Shown: positions 7,892 through 15,558 of the stretch, piece by piece
Layout: each line of letters begins with the position of its first letter
How positions within the stretch are numbered: position 1 is the stretch's first letter
Source of the DNA: an uncultured Bradyrhizobium sp.
GTDB lineage: Bacteria > Pseudomonadota > Alphaproteobacteria > Rhizobiales > Xanthobacteraceae
Direction of reading: 5' to 3'
DNA: 64,000 nucleotides
NCBI RefSeq assembly: GCF_947648125.1
Contig: NZ_CANSMR010000007.1
Span: 62,001-126,000, forward strand
Made by a program: the position numbers and the translations under genes
The notes under the pieces: model-generated
What the model was told of the DNA's origin: nothing
Databases searched by the model: none
Seen by the model: the letters and a program-made list of their open reading frames with translations, nothing else

Positions 7892-8176
7892 ATGACTTCA
7901 TCTCATCTTGCCATCCTGAACAGGCCGCGGATCGGCGTCGTTGCCGCTTCGATCGGCGCGGGACTCGGCCTCGCGGTATTGGCGCTGGGCATCACCATCG
8001 CCGTCGCGCGCGCCGATAACGCCGGCGACGAGCCGCAGCCGGCGCACGTGAATGCCGGTGTGCAGCGCGCCGCGCAGACTCTGCCGCCGGCGCGGGTCAT
8101 CCTGCCGGCACCGTGGGAGCGGGCGGCGCCTGCGCAGCCGGTCGCAACATCAGCGAAACCGTCAGACCACAAATAA
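7892..8176 (+). CDS. Hypothetical membrane-anchored or secreted small protein
   Basis: The 94-residue protein has an N-terminal hydrophobic segment (IGVVAASIGAGLGLAVLALG) followed by AVARADNAGDE, which could be a signal-peptide cleavage site or a single anchor. The rest is rich in Pro and Ala (LPPARVILPAPWERAAPAQP). A GGAG lies about ten bases before the ATG. No family was recognised. The hydrophobic segment and plausible ribosome site argue for a real gene, but the low complexity limits confidence. Confidence 0.55.
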   Translation: MTSSHLAILNRPRIGVVAASIGAGLGLAVLALGITIAVARADNAGDEPQPAHVNAGVQRAAQTLPPARVILPAPWERAAPAQPVATSAKPSDHK

Positions 8177-8267
8177 TCTTCGCACCTCCGTCGCGGCCCG
8201 CGATCCGCGCATGTGCGTAACGCTCGCTGCGAATGGCCCGCACACCGCCCAGCTCTGGAGCCTCGCC

Positions 8268-8435
8268 ATGCCAGAACAGGTCAAGCTGCCCCGAAAACTC
8301 TCTCAGGAGCCCGGCGGTCCGCCGTCGCTGCGGCCGAGCCACCGGCGGGTCATCGAGGACCTCGACCGTTGGGCCAACAGCCCCGGCCTGCAGCCGCCGA
8401 GTGACGGAAAACAGCAAGGCGACGACAAGCGCTAG
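8268..8435 (+). CDS. Hypothetical small hydrophilic protein
   Basis: A 55-residue protein starts MPEQVKLPRKLSQEPGGP and contains SHRRVIEDLDRWANSPG. It has GGAG eight bases upstream of the ATG. It is charged and soluble with no recognised domain. On the opposite strand a frame beginning MMAASLARILENAGPS is also open and hydrophobic, but it lacks a ribosome site and overlaps the end of the autotransporter relic, so the plus-strand gene is preferred with modest confidence. Confidence 0.45.
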   Translation: MPEQVKLPRKLSQEPGGPPSLRPSHRRVIEDLDRWANSPGLQPPSDGKQQGDDKR

Positions 8436-8495
8436 CAAGAGCGCCACCGACGGACCCGCATTTTCGAGGATGCGGGCCAATGATGCCGCCATCAA

Positions 8496-8890
8496 TCAGT
8501 TGAACGGCACGCGCGCCCTGGCCGAGAACGTCCAGATCCGGGCCGTGCCGCCGAGGCCGCCATACTCCGCGCCGAGGCCGACCATCGTGCCGCCCGCGAG
8601 CCTCGCGTTCAGCCCGCCGGTGACGCGGGCCGACCAGCCCTCCAGCACCAGCGTCGGGTTGACCGGGATGCCGCTCACGGCCAATGCCGCGGCATCGTCC
8701 CTGCTGAAATAGTAGTCGCCATAGACGCCGAGATAGGGCGAGAGCACCGCGGCGTCGATCGTTGCCAGCGGATAGCTCAGCTTGACGCCGCCGGATGCGC
8801 GGCCGGTGACGAAGTCACGCGCCGTCTGCAGCGTGCCGAGCGTGTCGACATAGGCGTTCTCATGCTCCCACAGCGTGTAGAGGCTCGCGG
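8496..8890 (-). pseudogene. C-terminal remnant of an autotransporter beta-barrel
   Basis: Reading on the minus strand gives YTLWEHENAYVDTLGTL, then ASGGVKLSYPLA, LSPYLGVYGDYYFSR, and ends GTARIWTFSARARVPFN. Alternating strands and the final aromatic residue are typical of the last strands of a type V autotransporter barrel. About 130 residues remain; the frame upstream of 8890 no longer resembles a barrel, and there is no passenger domain or credible start. The only internal start (GTG at 8747) would give 83 residues, too short to form a barrel. It is best read as a decayed 3' end of a larger gene. Confidence 0.7.
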
Positions 8891-9104
8891 AGCATGCCGT
8901 GGAATCTCGGCGCGCATTGCTTTTGTAACGCGCCGTTGCTAGGCGGCTACGTCATTGCACAATTTGAGAAGGAAGTAGCGCACGGGATTGCCGCATCAGC
9001 CGATGAGGCGGCGGGTCATTCTCGTTCAGCGCACGCAAAGCGGGCGATCGATAACGCATGTGCCTCGATCGCCGCTTGAGGCGTGGCGATGGCTACCGCG
9101 GCGG

Positions 9105-9923
9105 CTACGGCCGCAGCGCCGTCGCGACCAGCGCGGTCGAGGGAATCACGAAGGCGTCCCCGACCCGCCCGCGCTCAATCTCGCTCCGGAAGGCGCGCGC
9201 AACCGCGGCGCTCTGGTCCGCATCGAGCCCGCTCCAATGCGGCATGAACTCGAACAATTTGTCGACGTCGGCAGGATTGGCGACATTGAGCTTGAAGTCG
9301 TGGGTGATCTCGGCGACAGCAGGATCGGAGAAGCCGGCTGCGATCACCGCCGCAGCGAGGCGGCCGGGATCGGCGAGCTCGGCGAGGCCCGTGCACGGCA
9401 TCGGCGTGACGTTGTCGGGATAGAGCCGCCGGATGATCTGCGAGAGCAAGAGATACACGGCGGCGCCGTCGGCGCTTTTCCAGACCGCGATCGCTGCCGA
9501 TCCGCCCGGCCGCGTCACCCGCGCCATCTCGCGCAGTCCGGCGCGCCAATCGGGAAACAGCATCACGCCGAACACCGATACCGTCGCATCGAAGGCGGCA
9601 TCCGGTAAATCGAGTGCCTGGCCGTCCATCTGCCGCGCCTCGATATTTTGCAGGCCATGCGCGCGGACTCGCGCCACCATGCCGGCGGAAAAGTCGATCG
9701 CGGTGACCTGCGCGCCGGTGCGGGCGGCGGCCAGCGCCGCAGCACCTGTACCGGTGGCGACGTCGAGCACCTTCGATGACGGACCGATCGGGAGCATCGC
9801 GACTGCGGCCTCGGCGAAGTGTGTCGTGAACGGCTGCGACTGCGCCTCGTAGGTCGCGACCATCTTGTCCCAGTGCGCGGGATCGTTGAACGGAAGCGGC
9901 TTCGCCTGGTCACTTGGCTGCAT
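9105..9923 (-). CDS. Class I SAM-dependent methyltransferase
   Basis: The 272-residue protein shows a Rossmann-type methyltransferase fold. Motif I is VLDVATGTGAAALAAA, motif II includes VTAIDFSAGMV, an acidic residue in ARQMDGQALDLPD binds adenine, and motif IV is DATVSVFGVMLFPDW, followed by REMARVTRPGGSAAI. This is the Methyltransf_11/UbiE-like group; the substrate is unknown. Its start overlaps the 3' end of the Rrf2-type regulator gene by 14 bases, so the two form an operon that the regulator probably controls itself. Confidence 0.88.
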   Translation of the reverse strand: MQPSDQAKPLPFNDPAHWDKMVATYEAQSQPFTTHFAEAAVAMLPIGPSSKVLDVATGTGAAALAAARTGAQVTAIDFSAGMVARVRAHGLQNIEARQMDGQALDLPDAAFDATVSVFGVMLFPDWRAGLREMARVTRPGGSAAIAVWKSADGAAVYLLLSQIIRRLYPDNVTPMPCTGLAELADPGRLAAAVIAAGFSDPAVAEITHDFKLNVANPADVDKLFEFMPHWSGLDADQSAAVARAFRSEIERGRVGDAFVIPSTALVATALRP

Positions 9924-10374
9924 GGATCTGGTCCTCGAGGCTTTGTTTGTGTTTGGCGAGCCGGCGCTTGAAATCCTTCGCGAGCGCTTCGAGCGTCACC
10001 GCGCCGAGGCGCTTCAGGAAGATCGCCTCGACCTCGCGAAACGTGCCGGACAGCGCGTCATTGACGGACTGTTCGACCAGGCAGCCGGGATTTTCGGAGC
10101 GATGGCCCATCGCGACGATCGTGGGCGCGCCGACCGCGCGATAGATGTCGGCGAGCGTGATGTCGGCGGGATCGCGCGCGAGCGTCCAGCCACCGCCATG
10201 GCCCTTCTCGGAGCGGATCAGGCCTTGCTCACGCAGGCCCGCCATCACGCGGCGGACAACCACCGGGTTGGTGGCCATCGCCTGTGCAAGTTGCTCCGAC
10301 GTGACCGGTTCGCCTGCTCCGATCATGTGGAGGAGGCCGTGCAGGACACCAGATAGACGGCTATCGCGTATCAT
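9910..10374 (-). CDS. Rrf2 family transcriptional regulator
   Basis: The 154-residue protein begins MIRDSRLSGVLHGLLHMIG and contains the Rrf2 winged helix (TSEQLAQAMATNPVVVRRVM, then LREQGLIRSEKGHGGGWTLA) and the following DITLADIYRAV segment. Only one Cys is present (ENPGCLVEQ), whereas iron-sulfur Rrf2 proteins such as IscR and NsrR use three, so cluster binding in the usual way is unlikely. A perfect inverted repeat overlaps its start codon, suggesting autorepression. The downstream methyltransferase overlaps it, so both are likely expressed under the same signal. Confidence 0.9.
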   Translation of the reverse strand: MIRDSRLSGVLHGLLHMIGAGEPVTSEQLAQAMATNPVVVRRVMAGLREQGLIRSEKGHGGGWTLARDPADITLADIYRAVGAPTIVAMGHRSENPGCLVEQSVNDALSGTFREVEAIFLKRLGAVTLEALAKDFKRRLAKHKQSLEDQIHAAK

Positions 10375-10396
10375 GTAACTCCATATGTTACATGAT
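10370..10396 (+). promoter_or_regulatory. Putative Rrf2 operator (perfect inverted repeat over the start codon)
   Basis: ATCATGTAAC and GTTACATGAT are ten-base perfect arms separated by seven bases. The left arm contains the start codon of the Rrf2-type gene on the minus strand. Dyads of this length next to a regulator gene are typical autoregulatory sites; binding itself is an inference. Confidence 0.65.
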
Positions 10397-10454
10397 GGGC
10401 CGGTCGTCAAGAGCGGCGATGGCGGGCGCATCATCGTTCCCAGTCGTCCGCTTA

Positions 10455-10579
10455 CCTCCCCTTGAAAAGGCGAGGTCGCTTTGCTCGTCAGAGCAAAGCG
10501 GGTGGGGATCAACTCTCTCCGCGAGAAGCCGTGCGTGTGGTTGACCCCCATCCCGACCTTCCCCCTTTCAGGGGGAAGG
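10455..10579 (+). repeat. Rhizobial intergenic inverted-repeat element, family B, copy 1
   Basis: The element opens CCTCCCCTTGAAAAGG and closes CCTTCCCCCTTTCAGG. It contains a central small hairpin (CGCTTTGCTC facing GAGCAAAGCG) and GGTGGGGATC. A second, very similar copy is at 26601-26723. It has no conserved reading frame and lies between the Rrf2 and TPR genes. Confidence 0.8.
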
Positions 10580-10683
10580 GGAAGAGATCAGAAGTTGCCC
10601 CCTTCAATCGGGAATCGCGTGCCGGAATTCTTGCCGCCGTCCGTTTAATCCCCATTGGGGTCTTGAGAGGCGGGGGCGGGATC

Positions 10684-12798
10684 GTGGGCAGTGTGGCTGT
10701 TGATCGGATGTTGCTGGATGCGGTGGCGCATTATGGCGCGGGCCGCGCGATGGAGGCCGGCACGTTGTGCGGCGATATCCTCACATCAGATCCCGACCAT
10801 ATTCCGGCGCTGCATCTGTCCGCCGTCATCGCCTTCGTGACCGATCGCGCCGCCGAAGGCGCGGTGCTGCTGAACCGGGTGTTCAGCCTCGATCCGCATC
10901 ACGGACCGGCGTTCGCGACGCTTGGCGATGCGCTCGCCGTGAAGGGCGAGCACGAGGGGGCGGTGGCGGCGTTCCAGCGCGGCGTCACGTTGCGGCCGAA
11001 GGATGCCGGCCTGCACATCAAGCTCGGCGTTGCGCTGTGCGAGCTGTCGCGCTTCGACGAGGCCGAGGCGGCGTTTCGCCGCGCGATCGCCCTCGATGGC
11101 GGCCTGACGCGGGCGCGGTTCAACCTCGCGGTTGCGCTGGCCGGACAGCAGCGGCCGGTCGAGGCCGAGCAGGCCTATCGCGAGGTGATCGCGCGTGATC
11201 CGGCCTATCGCGGCGTCTGGCTCAACCTTGGCAATGCGTTGACCGATCAGAAGAAGCACGACGCCGCCGCCACCGCTTATCGCCGCGGGCTCGGCGCGGA
11301 TCCCGATCATCCCGGGCTGCACAGTGGCCTCGGTGCGGCCCTCTACCGGCTTGGCCGGCTGGAGGACGCAGTCCTGCACTATCGCCGCGCGGTCGCGCTC
11401 GAGCCCGACAACTTCGCGCCGCGGCGCCTGCTGGCCATGGTGCTGCATGAACTCGGCGAGCGCGAGGAGGCGGTCCGTATCTATCGGCAGGTCTCGGCCC
11501 GCGATCCGTCCGATCACGTCATCCTCAACAATCTCGGCGCCTGCCTGTTCGAGCTCGGACAGGTCGATGACGCCATCGCCTGCGCCGAGCTGGCGCTGGC
11601 GCTCAAGCCGGACTATGCCGCCGCGCACACCAATCTCGGAATCATCTTCGAAGCGCAGAACCTGGTCGAGGCGGCGGTCGCCGCGCATCGGCGGGCCATC
11701 GAGCTCGAACCCAATTACGCCAAGGGCCACGCCAATCTTGCGGTCGCGCTGCGCAATGTCGGCGAGATCGATGCGGCGCTGGCGGCCTCGCGCCGGGCCA
11801 TCGCACTCGACCCCGAACAGCCGCTGGCGCATTACAACCACGCGCATTTCCTGCTGATGAACGGCGAGTTCGAGGAGGGTTTTGAAGAGTATCAGTGGCG
11901 CCGCAAGACCAAGATGCTCAGCGAAGGCGATCCGGTGTTCGACGAGCCGGAATGGCAGGGTGAGCCGCTGGCGGGACGCACGCTGCTCTTGTTTGCCGAA
12001 TACGGGCTCGGCGACGCCATCAATTTCGTCCGCTACGTGCCGATGCTGGCGGGCGAAGGCGGCCGGATCATTCTGCAGGTGCAGCCGGCGCTGGTCTCGC
12101 TGCTGCGGCCGATGCTGCCCGATGTCGCGGTGTTCGCGCGCGGCGAGCCGTTGCCGCCGTTCGACCTGCAACTGCCGCTGCTGAGCCTGCCGCGGATTTT
12201 CCGCACAACCGTCGAGACGATCCCCACGGCCGTGTCTTATCTACAGGCGGACGCCGTCAGGCTCGCACGCTGGCGCGAGGTGCTCGCCGGCGTGTCCGCG
12301 CTGAAAGTCGGCGTGGTCTGGGCCGGCAATGCCAGGCACAAGGGCGACCGCCAGCGCTCGCTGCCGGCGGACGCCGTGCTGCCGCGGCTGGTCACACCTG
12401 GCGTGCAGCTCTACAGCCTGCAGAAGGAGCCGCGGCCGGACGATGCCCCGGTGCTGCGGCGCCTCGGTGCGGACATTGTCGACCTCGCGCCGACGCTCGG
12501 CGATTTCGCCGACACCGCCGCGGCCGTCTGCGCGCTCGATCTCGTCATCGCCGTCGACACCTCAGTGGCGCATCTTGCCGGCGCGCTGGGCCGCCCGGTC
12601 TGGATGCTGTGCCCCTATGCGCTCGACTGGCGCTGGTTGCGCGACCGCGCCGACACGCCCTGGTATCCGACCATGCGGCTGTTCCGCCAGGACAGACCGC
12701 AGGCCTGGGAGGGCGTGCTGACGCGGATGTCCGACGCGCTTGCGCACGTCGCACGAGGGGAGCGCGAGCTGTTGCTGCCGCGGGCGGCGGCGACGTGA
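10684..12798 (+). CDS. TPR-repeat protein with C-terminal GT9-like glycosyltransferase domain
   Basis: The protein of about 704 residues has an array of tetratricopeptide repeats over roughly the first 400 residues (repeating pattern such as AEAAFRRAIALDGGLTRARF and NLGNALTDQKKHDAAATAYR). The C-terminal 300 residues resemble heptosyltransferase-like GT9 folds: LLLFAEYGLGDAINFVRYVP, VGVVWAGNARHKGDRQRSL and DLVIAVDTSVAHLAGALGRP. Such TPR-GT proteins are common in Bradyrhizobium and probably act on surface glycans or glycoproteins, though the acceptor is unknown. The start is uncertain: GTG 10684 follows a G-rich stretch, and ATG 10708 is the alternative. Frame upstream of it runs through a repeat and is not considered coding. 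Confidence 0.85.
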   Translation: MGSVAVDRMLLDAVAHYGAGRAMEAGTLCGDILTSDPDHIPALHLSAVIAFVTDRAAEGAVLLNRVFSLDPHHGPAFATLGDALAVKGEHEGAVAAFQRGVTLRPKDAGLHIKLGVALCELSRFDEAEAAFRRAIALDGGLTRARFNLAVALAGQQRPVEAEQAYREVIARDPAYRGVWLNLGNALTDQKKHDAAATAYRRGLGADPDHPGLHSGLGAALYRLGRLEDAVLHYRRAVALEPDNFAPRRLLAMVLHELGEREEAVRIYRQVSARDPSDHVILNNLGACLFELGQVDDAIACAELALALKPDYAAAHTNLGIIFEAQNLVEAAVAAHRRAIELEPNYAKGHANLAVALRNVGEIDAALAASRRAIALDPEQPLAHYNHAHFLLMNGEFEEGFEEYQWRRKTKMLSEGDPVFDEPEWQGEPLAGRTLLLFAEYGLGDAINFVRYVPMLAGEGGRIILQVQPALVSLLRPMLPDVAVFARGEPLPPFDLQLPLLSLPRIFRTTVETIPTAVSYLQADAVRLARWREVLAGVSALKVGVVWAGNARHKGDRQRSLPADAVLPRLVTPGVQLYSLQKEPRPDDAPVLRRLGADIVDLAPTLGDFADTAAAVCALDLVIAVDTSVAHLAGALGRPVWMLCPYALDWRWLRDRADTPWYPTMRLFRQDRPQAWEGVLTRMSDALAHVARGERELLLPRAAAT

Positions 12799-12833
12799 TG
12801 AGTTAGCGCGCCATCGGCCGCCTTGGCAGAGCG

Positions 12834-13115
12834 TTACGCCGCCGAGAGCCGGATCTGGAATTTGCTGCCGGTTGCCTTGGCAAATCGCAGCAACGTTTTG
12901 GTGCTTGGAAGCGTCTGGCCGCTCTCGAGCCGGGCGATGGTCGATTGGCTGGTGCCCATCTTGGCTGCGAGCTCGGACTGCGACAGTCCCGCGCGCTGAC
13001 GCGCCTTGAGCAACTCGGCAGCGATTTCGAACTCAGGCGCGAGCGCATCGTATTCCGCCCGGACCTTCGGATTGGCCAACAGGCGCGCCTTGAGTTTTTC
13101 GAACGGTATCGTCAT
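12834..13115 (-). CDS. XRE-type antitoxin of a HigBA-like module
   Basis: The 93-residue protein carries a classical Cro/C1 helix-turn-helix (AGLSQSELAAKMGTSQSTIA, then RLESGQTLPSTKTLLRFAKA). The N-terminal segment (FEKLKARLLANPKVRAEYDA) is typical of antitoxins linked to Gp49/HigB toxins. Its ATG overlaps the toxin stop codon (ATGA), and the toxin comes first, the usual HigBA gene order. It should neutralise the toxin and repress the operon. Confidence 0.9.
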   Translation of the reverse strand: MTIPFEKLKARLLANPKVRAEYDALAPEFEIAAELLKARQRAGLSQSELAAKMGTSQSTIARLESGQTLPSTKTLLRFAKATGSKFQIRLSAA

Positions 13116-13435
13116 GTAACTTCCTTTGCTCGCCGCAGCGCCAACTCGATCTCACCCGGTGGTGTTTTCTGGGACTTCTTCACGAACGCGCGGACGACCA
13201 CAACGCGCCGGCCGAAGGCCGTCACATAGAGTGACCTTGCGATTCCATCCCGCCCGGTCAATCGCAACTCCCAAAGCTTGCCGACCAAATGCTTCACATG
13301 CGGTTCGCCCAGACTTTCCAGTCCAGCGGCGGCAATGCGCTCCGAAAGGCGGATGAAACGCGCCTGCATGTCGGCTGGCAGCGCCGCGATCTCCTCCGCG
13401 ACGACCTCGTTGAGGATTTCGACGCTCCAGGACAT
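13112..13435 (-). CDS. RelE/HigB-type toxin (Gp49-like)
   Basis: The protein of about 107 residues begins MSWSVEILNEVVAEEIAALP and has the RelE-superfamily core: LGEPHVKHLVGKLWELRLTG, IARSLYVTAFGRRVVVVRAF and VKKSQKTPPGEIELALRRA. The KKSQKTP segment is characteristic of Gp49-like toxins, which cleave mRNA, usually on the ribosome. An ATG three codons upstream is possible. A perfect dyad sits immediately before the gene. With the overlapping antitoxin it forms a complete type II module. Confidence 0.88.
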   Translation of the reverse strand: MSWSVEILNEVVAEEIAALPADMQARFIRLSERIAAAGLESLGEPHVKHLVGKLWELRLTGRDGIARSLYVTAFGRRVVVVRAFVKKSQKTPPGEIELALRRAKEVT

Positions 13436-13444
13436 CACGAGCAT

Positions 13445-13460
13445 ATCTCATTTTTGAGAT
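13445..13460 (+). promoter_or_regulatory. Putative operator of the toxin-antitoxin operon
   Basis: ATCTCA and TGAGAT form a perfect six-base dyad with a TTTT spacer just upstream of the toxin start. Location and symmetry fit a binding site for the XRE-type antitoxin or the toxin-antitoxin complex. Confidence 0.6.
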
Positions 13461-13501
13461 GGAGAGAAGCGGCAATCCACCGGGAAGCGCAGCCATTCTG
13501 A

Positions 13502-15232
13502 TCACCCCACGCTCATTCCCTGTGCTCCGCCGAGCAGCTTCGCGTTGAGCCGGCCGCCGTCGAACAGCATTTCACTGACCGCGCCGTCGAGGTCGGAGGT
13601 GGTGACCTCTCCGCCGCCGTTGCTGACGATGCTGGCCTGGGCAAGACGGCGCATCAGCTCCTTGATGAAGGCGGCGCTGACGCCTTCGGTGCGTCGCACG
13701 GCCTCGTCGATGACGGGCTGTTCGAGCGGCAGGCCCTTGCCATAGAGTCGGATCAGCTTGCCGCGCCCGGTCTCGTCGGGCAGCGGCACCTCGATCGCCT
13801 GGTCGATGCGGCCGGGCCGGCCGGCCAGCGCGCTCTCGAGCTCTTCGGGACGGTTGGTGGTCAGCAGGAACAGGATGTCGCAATCCTCCTTCAGGCCGTC
13901 CATCTCATTGAGCAGCTTGTTGAGCAGGGATTCCTCGCACGGTCCGCCCATGTCCTCGCGGTCGCGCGCGATCAGGTCGACATCCTCGATCACGACCATG
14001 GCCGGCTGCAGCAGGCGGGCGAGGTTCATGTAGGCGCCGAGCAGGCCGACCTGCTCTGCGGTGATGATCAGCGTGGTGTGATCCGGCAGGTTGGTGGCGA
14101 GATAGCGAATGGTGTGAGTCTTGCCGGTGCCGGGCGGGCCATACAGCAGGATGCCCTTGCGGGTCGACTGTCCGAGCTTGCGCAGCAGATCGCGGCTTCC
14201 GACAAAGCCGAGCACGTTGCGGTCGAGCAGCCGCAGTGTCCGCTCCGGCAGGATCACGTCATCGCGTGCCACCGTCGGCAGCCGATGCACGGTCACGCCG
14301 CGGGCACGGCCACGGTAGTCGGCGGCATCTTCCAGCGACAGGATCTTGCCGCGATAGGAGCGCGCCGCATGCACGGCAGCTTCCAGCTCGGCAAAGGTAC
14401 GCTGCACCAGGCTGTTTCCGGCGGCGCCTGCGGGCACGGCGAGCTCGATCCGCAAGCTCGGCTCGCTCTGATAATCGCGATGGTAGCTGAGCAGCACCGC
14501 GTAGCGCAGTTCTTCGGTCTGGCACAGCCACAGTCCATTGGTGAGGCATTTCACCGGCTCGGCTTCCCCGACGTCGATGTCGTGATACTGCGGCGGCGCG
14601 ATCGCCGGTGCGTTGCGGCTGTTCTCCATCAGCGCGGCTATCGTGAGGGTCTCATAGCGGTGTTGCTCATGAAGGCCGAAGAAATGGATCGGCGCATCGA
14701 ACAATCTGTCGATCGCGATCTGAACGTCTGCACGCATGTGACCGGGAAACTGCCGCGACCGGGTCATGATCTGGTTGCGCGGCGTCCCGGCAAAATGCCA
14801 ATCGAGCGCCATGAACGCATATCTGAACTCTTCGCTCGGCAGATTTTCCGAGCTCGCCCGCGCGGCGATCAAGCAGTTGCCGCACAGGCAGACTGTCCTG
14901 CGGATGAGAAAGACGTCGGTCGCGGGATCCAGCGCGCCGCAGAGATCGCACGGCCGAGCCGCTTCGGCGGCTGCGGGTGTGATCAGCAATGGATGGCCAT
15001 TGCTATCGATCAGTTGCTGGGCGGACTCCAGCAGCGCCTTGGCCACCGTCGCGGGATAGGGGCCGCATGCGAATCCGTTCTGGGCCTCGATCCGCGCAGT
15101 GATGGCAATCGCTTCTTTCCGAGATTTGCCGAATACCGTGCGTAACAGGTTACGCATGAATTCCAGCGGCGTCCTGTCGTCATCGTGAATGAAGAGCCTG
15201 ACCGGGCCGTTCTCGGCAAAGACGTCGTGCAT
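13502..15232 (-). CDS. ClpS-like domain / zinc finger / AAA+ ATPase fusion
   Basis: The 576-residue protein has three readable parts. Residues about 10-88 match ClpS, the N-degron adaptor of Clp proteases (VRLFIHDDDRTPLEFM, GFACGPYPATVAK, SNGHPLLIT). Residues 95-120 hold Cys95, Cys98, Cys115, Cys117 and Cys120, a probable zinc finger. Residues about 355-500 are a Cdc48/FtsH-like AAA+ module: Walker A GPPGTGKT at 365-372, Walker B VVIEDVD at 413-419, sensor TTN at 458-460 and Arg-rich GRPGRID. The middle 120-330 is unassigned. By alignment from memory, the ClpS pocket His is Glu49 (RIEAQNG). AGGTG precedes the chosen ATG. No protease gene adjoins; a dedicated unfolding or remodelling machine is inferred. 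Confidence 0.88.
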   Translation of the reverse strand: MHDVFAENGPVRLFIHDDDRTPLEFMRNLLRTVFGKSRKEAIAITARIEAQNGFACGPYPATVAKALLESAQQLIDSNGHPLLITPAAAEAARPCDLCGALDPATDVFLIRRTVCLCGNCLIAARASSENLPSEEFRYAFMALDWHFAGTPRNQIMTRSRQFPGHMRADVQIAIDRLFDAPIHFFGLHEQHRYETLTIAALMENSRNAPAIAPPQYHDIDVGEAEPVKCLTNGLWLCQTEELRYAVLLSYHRDYQSEPSLRIELAVPAGAAGNSLVQRTFAELEAAVHAARSYRGKILSLEDAADYRGRARGVTVHRLPTVARDDVILPERTLRLLDRNVLGFVGSRDLLRKLGQSTRKGILLYGPPGTGKTHTIRYLATNLPDHTTLIITAEQVGLLGAYMNLARLLQPAMVVIEDVDLIARDREDMGGPCEESLLNKLLNEMDGLKEDCDILFLLTTNRPEELESALAGRPGRIDQAIEVPLPDETGRGKLIRLYGKGLPLEQPVIDEAVRRTEGVSAAFIKELMRRLAQASIVSNGGGEVTTSDLDGAVSEMLFDGGRLNAKLLGGAQGMSVG

Positions 15233-15558
15233 GATCACCTCGGAACACAATCGGAAACCAAAAGAACATAACAAGAACATCATGGCGGCCCCTGCGCGTC
15301 AAGCGAAAGATTGTCCGGCCTCAGCCCTGGCGTGTGGCGAGCCGATCGGCCGGCTCGGCCTGCCCCGCCCGCCATGCGTAAACGGCGCTCAACACCTGTG
15401 ACGATTGTGTTGCGGCAAATGCCAAGAGATGGTCGTCGCAGCAGCAAACTTCCGACACATCATCAAGGCGAAAAGGGGCGATCCGACATGGCGCGAGCGC
15501 GAGAGCAGAGTCCTCCCGGGGATATGCGGTCGCGCAATTGTTTCAATAAGAGGCCCTC
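15233..15558. other. Divergent intergenic region
   Basis: These 326 bases separate the ClpS-AAA+ gene and the divergent MscS gene. They should contain both promoters, but I see no clear paired -35/-10 boxes, no long dyad and no credible gene. AAGAGG just before the MscS GTG start is a good ribosome site. Confidence 0.5.

Noticed and set aside
8097..8495. Minus-strand frame starting with a hydrophobic helix (MMAASLARILENAGPS)
   Set aside because: It overlaps the stop of the autotransporter relic, has no ribosome site, and competes with a better-supported small plus-strand gene; kept only as an alternative.
10462..10683. N-terminal extension of the TPR-glycosyltransferase protein
   Set aside because: It translates the family B intergenic repeat, so the extension is very unlikely to be protein-coding.
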